A DNA stretch of 36,354 nt, from contig JALFAW010000198.1 in assembly GCA_022773305.1 (NCBI GenBank), positions 1-36,354 on the forward strand, read 5' to 3'. The notes under the pieces were generated by a model. That model was given only the letters and a program-made list of their open reading frames with translations, was not told where the DNA came from and did not search any database. Shown here piece by piece: positions 28,626-36,354 of this stretch. Positions within the stretch are counted from its first letter, which is position 1; every line of letters begins with the position of its first letter. The position numbers were made by a program, and so were the translations under genes. The stretch comes from Spirochaetia bacterium (GTDB lineage: Bacteria; Spirochaetota; Spirochaetia; Treponematales; Treponemataceae).

Positions 28626-29420
28626 TCAGCCTAGTGCCACATCTAGCATCATCATTATAGAAAAACCAATCATAAACATAATCGTTCCAAGATTTGAGTG
28701 AACTTTTTCTTCTTCGGTTGCCATTTCTGGAACGAGTTCTTCTACAACTACATAAATCATAGCACCAGCAGCAAAGCTTAAAAGATAAGGCAATACTGGA
28801 ATTATGAATTGGGCAAGGAGGATTGTAAGAATTCCTGCTAATGGTTCCACAATTCCTGTCAGAGTACCAAAAATGCAAGCTTTTGTTTTTGACAGACCTT
28901 TACTATGAAGTGGCATGGAAATTATAGCACCTTCTGGAAAATTCTGAATAGCAATACCAATTGCAAGGGCTAGGGCAGCAGACGCTGAAATTTGAACTGA
29001 ACCAGTGTACCAACCTGCATACAAAATGCCTACAGCCATACCTTCAGGGACATTGTGAAGAGTTACAGCAAGTACCATCATTGTAGATTTTTTAAGTTTA
29101 CTTTTGGGACCTTCAACAGTTTCGTTGATGTGCATATGTGGTGTAAGTATATCAAGTAGGAGTAAAAAAAGCATTCCAAGACAAAATCCTACAACTGCCG
29201 GGATAAAGGCAAGTTTTCCCATTCCTAACTCTTCTGCTTGACTCATCGAAGGAATCAAAAGACTCCAGACAGATGCTGCCACCATGACTCCAGCTGCAAA
29301 CCCTGAAAGTGATTTTTGTAGGCGAATGGACATTTTATTTTTCATAAAGAAAACACAAGCAGAACCAAGAGTTGTCCCCAAAAAAGGAATCAGTAAACCT
29401 TTTGCTATTGTAGAAAACAT
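28626..29420 (-). CDS. ZIP family metal transporter
   Basis: 'LSGFAAGVMVAASVWSLLIPSM', 'TLHNVPEGMAVGILYAG', 'AIGIAIQNFPEGAIISMPL', 'FAAGAMIYVVVEELVPE'. Confidence 0.93.
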   Translation of the reverse strand: MFSTIAKGLLIPFLGTTLGSACVFFMKNKMSIRLQKSLSGFAAGVMVAASVWSLLIPSMSQAEELGMGKLAFIPAVVGFCLGMLFLLLLDILTPHMHINETVEGPKSKLKKSTMMVLAVTLHNVPEGMAVGILYAGWYTGSVQISASAALALAIGIAIQNFPEGAIISMPLHSKGLSKTKACIFGTLTGIVEPLAGILTILLAQFIIPVLPYLLSFAAGAMIYVVVEELVPEMATEEEKVHSNLGTIMFMIGFSIMMMLDVALG

Positions 29421-29569
29421 TTTTCACCTTCCTATAAAAGATAGTTGAGTGTTCGCCATACGTGACTAACACATAAATGTATTGACTTATTGCAGTGCCT
29501 TTATTATAGAAGAAAAATAAAAAAAGTACAATTAAACGAAAATTAAGTACCATAAATCAAGATAAAATT

Positions 29570-29696
29570 AAGGTCTGTCCCCAATTATTTCACCAATATA
29601 AAGCAAGGTCTGTCCCCATTTTATATGCCACATTTTATATCCTCTGCATACAATTTTTTTTGAAAAAGGGGGACAGAAAAAGAGGGGACAGACCTT
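29570..29696. repeat. AAGGTCTGTCCCC repeats: two direct, one inverted, one partial
   Basis: 29570-29582, 29605-29617, inverted 29684-29696, partial GGGGGACAG 29668-29676. Confidence 0.9.
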
Positions 29697-29827
29697 GTAT
29701 GAAAATATAAAAAAAGGGTACGAACTTGTTTTCTTCGAAATAAAACTTTTTATCTTATTATTGCATTTTACATTTTTTTTACTTTCAGTACACAAAGAAT
29801 TAACATACGAGCAATATAGTGACACCT

Positions 29828-31921
29828 ATGAATATAGAAAAGATTTTAGATGAACAAGAAATTGTGCCAGTCTTTCAGCCAATTGTTTCTTTGAAAAACT
29901 GTGATATTTTAGGATATGAAATATGTTCTCATTTAAACGACAAACCCATTACTGAATATTTTGAAAAAGCAGAAGAATTTGAAAAAATTTGGAAACTTGA
30001 AAAACTGTGTAGAAAATCAATCTTAAAAAAAGTTAAACTAATAGGACTTAAAAAAAATATCTTTATAAACATAAATCCAGATATTATTTTTGATGAAGAT
30101 TTCTATCAAGGGTATACGTTAAAACTTCTTGAAAAGTTTTCGCTTGAACCAAATCAAATTATTTTTGAGATTACAGAAAATTGTTCTCAAAAAAATGAAG
30201 AAACACTTTCCAGACTAATTGAGCACTACAAAAGCCAAGGATTTAAAATTGCACTTGATAATGTTGGTACAGCTTATTCTGGCCTGGAAAGAATCTGCGT
30301 TTTGAATCCTGATTTTATAAAGATTGACATGCAAATCATTAGAAATATCGAAAAGGATTCATTAAAACAATCTATGGTAAAAAGTCTAACTCATTTTTCA
30401 AATGAAACAGGTATAAATTTAGTAGCTGTGGGAGTTGAATCTGCCAATGAACTTGATTTTCTTTTGTTTCTTGGAGTTCAATATGCACAAGGATATTACA
30501 TTGGCTATCCAGCAGAATTTCCTGGAAAAGTTACCGCTGAATCTTATGCAAGAATTATTATAAATCAAAAGAATAATGAACAGTTGAATAAAAAAAATGA
30601 AAAAAAATTGATAAAATCAACTGAAACAGAAAAAAAAGAAAAAACAAAAGACGCTGCTTCAAACTTTAATTTTCTTGAACAAAAAAATGAAACAAATTCC
30701 CGAAAAATTGAAGAACTTGCATTTGAAGGAGTTACAATTTTTCCAGATATGGGAGTTCCTGAATTAATGAATTTCTTTACTGCAAACAAAGAATGTAATT
30801 TTGTTTCTGTGATTGATTTGAATTTTAATATATTGGGAGTAATGACACATTCTGTTTTATCTGAATTGCTTGGTGGCAGATTTGGTTTTGGTTTGAATTA
30901 CCGAAAAACTGTAAAAGATATAATGATTACAGATTTCTTTTCAGTGGATAGCATGGAATCAGTAGAGGATGTTGCTTCAAAAGCCATGAAAAGGGACGAA
31001 AAAAATCTTTATGAACCAATTGTTGTGTTAAAAAATAATCATTATTTCGGAATTGTTACCATAAAAAACCTGCTTGATACAATTGTTTCTGTTGAAGTTC
31101 AGGAAAAAACACTCGAAATCACGCGAAAAAATAAATTGCTTCAAAATCAGCAGAGAATTCAGGAAAGGGATATGAAAATGGCGGAACTTGTCCAAAAAAG
31201 TTTTTACACTTCAAAAGCGCCCTGTCAGAATAATTGGAAATCAGCTTTTGTTTTTAAGCCTATGGCGTCTGTGTCTGGTGATTTATATGATTTTTATTTT
31301 GATGCAGATAAAAATTTTGTGGGAGCAGGTCTTTTTGATGTTTCAGGACATGGAGTTGCATCCGGTTTGATAGGAATTCTCTCGAAATATTTGGCAGAAA
31401 AAATTTTCATTCAAAATATTACAAAACCTTTGAATAAAGTGATTCAGCTTTTTAGTGAAACATTGGCAAAAGAAAAGGGCAGTGTTGAAAATTATCTGAC
31501 AGGAGTTTTCTTGAGATTTAAAGAAAACTTTGTTGAATATGTAAATGCAGGTCATACAGATGTTCTTTATAAAAATACAAAATCTGGGAAAACAGAAGTA
31601 CTTGGAGATAAAGACGGAAAGTTTCGCGGAATGTTTTTGGGAATGGAAGGTCTTCCTTCTGATGGCTGCAGTACAGTCAGTTTAAAAGTTCAAACAGGTG
31701 ATTTTATCGTTTTATACACAGACTGTCTTATAGAAAGCAGAAATACAAAAGGTGATGATTTTAGATTGGAACGCTTGAAAAATGTACTCGATAATAGCAA
31801 TGCAAAAAATCCAAAAGAAATGATTGCAGAAATATTAAAGCAGTTTAATCAGTTTACAAAAGGAGTTCCGCTTCGTGATGATTTAACAATCATTGTATTG
31901 CAATATTCTGATTCTGAATAA
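29828..31921 (+). CDS. EAL domain - CBS pair - SpoIIE/PP2C phosphatase signalling protein
   Basis: EAL-like 'PVFQPIVSLKNCDILGYE...FEITEN...ALDNVGTAYSGL...IKIDMQII...GVESANEL...YAQGYYIGYP'; CBS 'KTVKDIMITDFFSVDSMESVEDVASKAM'; SpoIIE 'SVSGDLYDFY...LFDVSGHGVASGL...LYTDCLIESRN...RDDLTIIVL'. Confidence 0.9.
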   Translation: MNIEKILDEQEIVPVFQPIVSLKNCDILGYEICSHLNDKPITEYFEKAEEFEKIWKLEKLCRKSILKKVKLIGLKKNIFININPDIIFDEDFYQGYTLKLLEKFSLEPNQIIFEITENCSQKNEETLSRLIEHYKSQGFKIALDNVGTAYSGLERICVLNPDFIKIDMQIIRNIEKDSLKQSMVKSLTHFSNETGINLVAVGVESANELDFLLFLGVQYAQGYYIGYPAEFPGKVTAESYARIIINQKNNEQLNKKNEKKLIKSTETEKKEKTKDAASNFNFLEQKNETNSRKIEELAFEGVTIFPDMGVPELMNFFTANKECNFVSVIDLNFNILGVMTHSVLSELLGGRFGFGLNYRKTVKDIMITDFFSVDSMESVEDVASKAMKRDEKNLYEPIVVLKNNHYFGIVTIKNLLDTIVSVEVQEKTLEITRKNKLLQNQQRIQERDMKMAELVQKSFYTSKAPCQNNWKSAFVFKPMASVSGDLYDFYFDADKNFVGAGLFDVSGHGVASGLIGILSKYLAEKIFIQNITKPLNKVIQLFSETLAKEKGSVENYLTGVFLRFKENFVEYVNAGHTDVLYKNTKSGKTEVLGDKDGKFRGMFLGMEGLPSDGCSTVSLKVQTGDFIVLYTDCLIESRNTKGDDFRLERLKNVLDNSNAKNPKEMIAEILKQFNQFTKGVPLRDDLTIIVLQYSDSE

Positions 31922-31947
31922 AAGTAGAAATTTAAAGTGCGACTAGT

Positions 31948-32040
31948 GTAGGGGAAAGCCTTCCCCTGTCTCGCACTTCGTTGCTCGCCACCCCTTCTCC
32001 TAAGGGGGTATAAAATAAAGTTTTATACCCCCTTAAAAAC
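31948..32040. repeat. Compound palindromic repeat incl. a perfect 15-bp hairpin
   Basis: TAAGGGGGTATAAAA (32001-32015)-TAAAG-TTTTATACCCCCTTA (32021-32035); preceding AGGGGAA...TTCCCCT hairpin. Confidence 0.8.
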
Positions 32041-32099
32041 CCCCAGCAAATACAATCTTCCACACTGACAATTCCCCAAAAATATGTTATATTATAAAT

Positions 32100-33665
32100 A
32101 TGAACAAACCGAGATACCTGCCAATCGGCATTCAGACATTTGAAAAAATCCGTGTGGACAACGCTGTTTATGTGGATAAGACTCAATTTATCGAAGAACT
32201 GACGCATTACAAATGCCCATATTTTTTAAGCCGCCCGCGCCGTTTTGGAAAGTCGCTTTTTCTTTCCACATTGCGCAGCTATTTTGAAGGACGCAAAGAT
32301 TTGTTTGAAGGTCTTGCCATTTCCAAAACCGAAACAGAATGGAAGAAGTACCCGGTTTTTTATTTTGATTTTAATGTTGGCGATTTTACCACGGAAGATG
32401 ATTTCAGATCTTCTCTTGGATTAAAACTTGATTCCTATGAAAAAATCTACGGCGTAAGAAATCCAAATGCTGTAAGCCCCGCCGACCGTTTCAGTAACCT
32501 TTTACAGCAGGCTCACGAAAAAACAGGCTTACAGGCAGTTGTCCTTGTGGACGAATACGACAAGCCACTTTTAAACGCCATTGACGACCAGAACCTTGTG
32601 GATTCTTTCAGAAAAATCTTAAAAACTTTTTACGGCGTACTAAAAGGCGAAGATGCCCACATTCAGTTTGTCTTCATTACCGGCGTAACCCGCTTTGACA
32701 AAGTGAGCATTTTTTCTGATTTGAACAACCTGCGTGATATTTCCCTTTCTAAAGAATATTCTGCAATCTGTGGAATTTCTCAGGAAGAATTGGAATCAAA
32801 TTTTGTCCCAGAAATTGAACTCATGGCAGAAAAAAACGGCTATACCAAAGAAGAATGCCTTGCAGAACTTAAAAAGAACTACGACGGCTATCATTTTTCT
32901 AAGGATGTTCAGACGGACATTTATAATCCTTTCAGCCTGTTAAATGCCTTTGCAGATATGAATTTTGGAAGCTACTGGTTTTCCACCGGCACACCGACCT
33001 TCCTTACAAAAATGATGCTTGACATGAGTTTTGATTACAAAACCCTTGAAGAAGGAATTGATGTTGACTCGCGTTCATTGGAAGAATACCGCCTTAATTC
33101 AACAGAGCCGGTTCCTCTTTTGTATCAGACAGGATACCTTACAATCAAAAACTATGAAAAAGATTTTGACAGTTACACAATTGGAGTTCCAAACGAAGAA
33201 GTAAAATTCGGAATGTACAAAAGACTTTTGCCGCTTTATCTGGGATATCCCACAGACGACAAAAAAATCGAAATCGTAAGTTTTTTAAAGGAACTCCGTG
33301 CAGGTAAAGTAAATGAATTTATGGAAAGAATCAACAACATTTTCGCCGCCGCCCCAAAACAGACAAACCAAAAACAGTACGAGTTGAACTGTCAGGCGTT
33401 TGTCTGGCTTATTTTTAAGCTTATGGGCGAGTTTGTTCTGTGCGAAGTGCAAAACGGCAAAGGCAGAAGCGACGCAGTTGTGTGGCAAAAAGATGCAATC
33501 TACATTTTTGAGTTCAAAATGGACGGCTCAGCTAAAGAAGCCCTGGAACAAATAAACAGTCAGAACTATCCAATCGCCTACAAAAACGACGGACGAAAAA
33601 TCGTGAAAGTGGGCGTGAACTATTCCAGTACGGAAAAACAGCTAACAGAGTGGGTGATTGAATAG
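32100..33665 (+). CDS. AAA-ATPase-like protein with C-terminal PD-(D/E)XK nuclease domain
   Basis: 'LPIGIQTFEKIRVDNAVYVDKTQFIEEL...YFLSRPRRFGKSLFLSTLRSYFEGRKDLFEGL' and 'GRSDAVVWQKDAIYIFEFKMDGSAKEALEQI'. Confidence 0.95.
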   Translation: MNKPRYLPIGIQTFEKIRVDNAVYVDKTQFIEELTHYKCPYFLSRPRRFGKSLFLSTLRSYFEGRKDLFEGLAISKTETEWKKYPVFYFDFNVGDFTTEDDFRSSLGLKLDSYEKIYGVRNPNAVSPADRFSNLLQQAHEKTGLQAVVLVDEYDKPLLNAIDDQNLVDSFRKILKTFYGVLKGEDAHIQFVFITGVTRFDKVSIFSDLNNLRDISLSKEYSAICGISQEELESNFVPEIELMAEKNGYTKEECLAELKKNYDGYHFSKDVQTDIYNPFSLLNAFADMNFGSYWFSTGTPTFLTKMMLDMSFDYKTLEEGIDVDSRSLEEYRLNSTEPVPLLYQTGYLTIKNYEKDFDSYTIGVPNEEVKFGMYKRLLPLYLGYPTDDKKIEIVSFLKELRAGKVNEFMERINNIFAAAPKQTNQKQYELNCQAFVWLIFKLMGEFVLCEVQNGKGRSDAVVWQKDAIYIFEFKMDGSAKEALEQINSQNYPIAYKNDGRKIVKVGVNYSSTEKQLTEWVIE

Positions 33666-33738
33666 ATAAATAAATATTGTGTTGATTTTGTTAATTTAGT
33701 TGTGTACAATAAAACAATACAAAAAATAGGAAATAGAT

Positions 33739-34104
33739 ATGAAAATTGGTGAATCAGCAGAAATGTATCTTGAAACAATATTAATTCTTTCAAAGAAAGG
33801 TGATGTACATGCAATTGATATTGTTCGTGCTATGAATTTTTCTCGTCCAACTGTCAGTATAGCCATTCATAATCTAGAAAAAGAAAAGCTTTTAAAAATA
33901 AGTGAAGAAGATCATATAACTTTGGAACCAGCAGGTTTAGAAATTGCAGAGAAAATTTATGAACGTCATACGGTTTTAACTGAGATGTTAGTTAAGATTG
34001 GAGTGTCAGAAAAAATTGCTGCAGAAGATGCGTGCAAAATGGAACATGATATTAGCGATGAAACTTTCAATTGCATAAAAAATCACATTCAAAAATCAAA
34101 ATAA
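33739..34104 (+). CDS. DtxR/MntR-family metal-dependent regulator
   Basis: 'SAEMYLETILILSKKGDVHAIDIVRAMNFSRPTVSIAIHNLEKEKLL...LTPAG-like LEPAGLEIAEKIYERHTVLTEMLVKIGVSEKIAAEDACKMEHDIS'. Confidence 0.92.
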   Translation: MKIGESAEMYLETILILSKKGDVHAIDIVRAMNFSRPTVSIAIHNLEKEKLLKISEEDHITLEPAGLEIAEKIYERHTVLTEMLVKIGVSEKIAAEDACKMEHDISDETFNCIKNHIQKSK

Positions 34105-34258
34105 TTATTATTCTGAAATTTTCTATAACACATTGTTAGCGTAATTCTCATTGACTTAATTTCCAAATAAAGTTATTCCCCGAATTTACAATATCTTTAC
34201 AAATCTTTCAAAAAAATCTAACACAAGAACAATACGATGATTGATAAAGAGGTATTTT

Positions 34259-35560
34259 ATGAAAAAACAATCATTGTATATTGCAGCAGCGGCTCTTGTG
34301 CTTGCTTCCTGCGCATCAACTGGTGTAAAAAAATCTACAGAAGGTTATGAGGCAGTTTCTAAAGAAGGTTCTGCGGTTCCTTACCAGGTGCTTTTAAAAA
34401 CCGCTGACGGTGTTGAAATTCAAAACGGTGGTTACGGTTCAGATGCCTGTGCTCACCCGACAGATTCTTCTCTTTTCTACCTTATAACAGACCGTGGACC
34501 GAATATCGACTACACTGGTGAACAGGGAACAGGCAAACTCTTTCCTGTGCCTGAATATTCCCCAAGAATCGGACTTTTTAGAATGGAAAAAGACGGCTCT
34601 GTTTCTCTTGTAAAGGAAATTATTTTAAAAACTCCAGAGGGAAAGCCGATTACAGGGCTTCCAAATCCAGAAGGTCGTGGCGCAACAGGCGAAATTGCTT
34701 ACACCCTTGACGGAAGGATTTTAGGAATCGACGATTATGGTCTGGACAGCGAAGGAATTGCCGCAGCAAAAGACGGAACTTTCTGGCTTTCGGACGAATA
34801 CGGTCCTCACATCGTTCATTTTGCAGCAGATGGAACCGAAATTGAACGCATCAGTCCTTACGGAATGACAACTGGAAATCGCCATCTTCCGGCTGTACTT
34901 GCCCGCCGTCGTGCAAACCGGGGAATGGAAGGTCTTGCCCTTACTCCAGACGGAAAAACTCTTGTAGGGCTTATGCAGTCAACTTTGTATAATCCTTCAA
35001 AAAAAGAAATTACAAACAAATGTCTTATCCGACTTGTTACTTTTGACATTGCCAGCGGTGATACTAAACAGTTTGTATATCTTCAGAACAAAGAAACAGA
35101 TTCTACCTGCGGAATTGTAGCTCTTTCCAATACAGAATTTGTTGTAATTGAACGGGACGGCAATTTTTCTGGAGAAAAGGAAACTCACAAATATCTTTTC
35201 AAGATTGACATAAGCGAAGCTACGGACGTTACTGGCAGCGATGTGCAGGCACCAGAAGGAATGCTTCTTAACGGAAAAACTCTTGAGCAGTGCAGTGTAG
35301 AAGAACTTTCTGCTGCAGGAATAAAAACTGTTTCCAAAAAACTTCTTGTGGATTTGACTGAATATCTTCCAAATAAATATCCTCACGACAAACTTGAAGG
35401 TCTTTGGATTATCGACCGCAATTCCATAGCCGTTGCAAACGACAACGACTTTGCCATAAATGTTAAAGACAACAAACTGGTTCAGAAAATTCTTCCGGGA
35501 ACAGACAGAATTGATGATGACGTTGTGTATGTAATAAATCTTGAAGAGCCTCTTTATTAA
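34259..35560 (+). CDS. Esterase-like-activity-of-phytase family lipoprotein
   Basis: Lipobox 'AAALVLASCAST'; 'TDRGPNIDY', 'GIAAAKDGTFWLSDEYGPHIVHF', 'NRGMEGLALTPDGKTLVGLMQS', 'LEGLWIIDRNSIAVANDNDF'. Confidence 0.88.
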   Translation: MKKQSLYIAAAALVLASCASTGVKKSTEGYEAVSKEGSAVPYQVLLKTADGVEIQNGGYGSDACAHPTDSSLFYLITDRGPNIDYTGEQGTGKLFPVPEYSPRIGLFRMEKDGSVSLVKEIILKTPEGKPITGLPNPEGRGATGEIAYTLDGRILGIDDYGLDSEGIAAAKDGTFWLSDEYGPHIVHFAADGTEIERISPYGMTTGNRHLPAVLARRRANRGMEGLALTPDGKTLVGLMQSTLYNPSKKEITNKCLIRLVTFDIASGDTKQFVYLQNKETDSTCGIVALSNTEFVVIERDGNFSGEKETHKYLFKIDISEATDVTGSDVQAPEGMLLNGKTLEQCSVEELSAAGIKTVSKKLLVDLTEYLPNKYPHDKLEGLWIIDRNSIAVANDNDFAINVKDNKLVQKILPGTDRIDDDVVYVINLEEPLY

Positions 35561-35639
35561 TGGCTATATTAACAACACAAAACTCATTTAAATGGAGAGA
35601 GTTTATTAGGACAAATGTCGAGTTTTAAATTTTTTTTCT

Positions 35640-35795
35640 TTGGGTGGCTTTTTGCTTCGCAAAAAAAGCGAGAAATGCTATGCATTTCTCGTCCCGAGTT
35701 TGCATTGCAAACTCGCGCTTTTCAGGGTTCCGCTATCGCTTCATTCCTTCGCTACGCTTCGGAACTGGCTACGCCAGCCCTTACAATTCTTGCCA
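35640..35795. repeat. Array of short hairpins with 3-nt loops (REP-like)
   Basis: TTTTGC-TTC-GCAAAA, CGAGAAATGC-TAT-GCATTTCTCG, CGAGTTTGC-ATT-GCAAACTCG, CTGGC-TAC-GCCAG in succession; 35751-35795 repeated at 18431-18475. Confidence 0.85.
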
Positions 35796-35872
35796 CTGTT
35801 TAAAATTAAAAAACTCGAAATTGAACCTATTAATTTCCATTTTAAAAATATTAAAACTTTTATGAACTTTTA

Positions 35873-36354
35873 TTAAGATGTAATAATCTTGTTAAAAAAA
35901 TCATAAACATTAATTCCATTAATCACCTGATTTTTTTCATAGTGATTGACAGTTGTCTCAAGTCCTATTTCAAGATGCTCTGATGTAATCCCGTGTTTTA
36001 TAGAAATGTTTGCTTCCATCAATGCTGACAGATGATCACAAATTCTCACAAGTTTTCCATCAACTGGCTTGAATTCATCATTATTATATTTTTCATTTAA
36101 TTCTTCATAAGAAACTATTTGAATTCTTCCAGATTTATCTTGAATTCTGTTTGAAAACTCATCACTAGTAAAATAAGTCACCTCTTTTACAATAAAATCT
36201 TCCATCAGCGGAACAAGTTCTTTACTCACAATTTCATTTTCAATTTTTTTCACAATATTTGGAAGGTCATCTGTTGCCTGTTTTACTGGAGAAATAATAT
36301 CCCGCGTAACGGATTCGGGTAAATCATGAAAAAGAGCACTGAAAAAATTATTAA
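35873..36354 (-). CDS. HD-domain phosphohydrolase (YfbR-like/HD_3), 5' end beyond the window
   Basis: Frame stays open past 36253 to the edge: 'NNFFSALFHDLPESVTRDIISPVKQATDDLPNIVKKIENEIVSKE...ICDHLSALMEA'. Confidence 0.8.
   Translation of the reverse strand, partial: NNFFSALFHDLPESVTRDIISPVKQATDDLPNIVKKIENEIVSKELVPLMEDFIVKEVTYFTSDEFSNRIQDKSGRIQIVSYEELNEKYNNDEFKPVDGKLVRICDHLSALMEANISIKHGITSEHLEIGLETTVNHYEKNQVINGINVYDFFNKIITS

Noticed and set aside
34997-35386. 129-aa minus-strand ORF
   Set aside because: Antisense to the phytase-like lipoprotein gene, Phe/Lys/Ser-rich, no domain.
35615-35876. Three overlapping + strand ORFs of 62-78 aa
   Set aside because: Lie in the hairpin repeat array where several frames are open; treated as repeat-derived, not genes.
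1-36354. tRNA, rRNA or tmRNA genes
   Set aside because: No recognisable T-loop/acceptor patterns or rRNA motifs were seen by eye; a tRNAscan/Infernal run would be decisive.

Overview
AT-rich bacterial window, most likely from a spirochaete of the Treponema type (taxonomy inferred from gene content and repeat style). (1) 2.5-17.8 kb: a co-oriented surface-polysaccharide operon. It has a winged-helix regulator, fdtA/fdtC/fdtB-like dTDP-3-acylamino-sugar genes, a pyruvyltransferase, a Wzx flippase, several glycosyltransferases, an EpsG/Wzy-like polymerase, and rfbA-rfbC-rfbB-rfbD. (2) 17.8-27 kb plus the first 2.5 kb: a decayed accessory region with YafQ-like, HicAB and VapBC toxin-antitoxin modules, a MazF-like relic, intact and truncated AAA ATPases, IS110 and IS3 relics and a topoisomerase III fragment. 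(3) 26.7-36.3 kb: GNAT, MFS transporter, ZIP transporter, an EAL-CBS-SpoIIE signalling protein, an AAA-ATPase/PD-(D/E)XK protein, a DtxR-type regulator, a phytase-like lipoprotein and an HD-domain protein. The most unusual signals are: a 409-bp four-helix-bundle (23S-IVS-type) cassette with 32-bp imperfect terminal inverted repeats between rfbC and rfbB, with a related ORF-less repeat between rfbA and rfbC; a 78-bp hairpin-rich insertion that stays in frame inside the nuclease motif of a DUF234 ATPase; and an array of short hairpins with 3-nt loops whose 45-bp core recurs 17 kb away. All calls come from reading the sequence and supplied ORFs; no searches were run.
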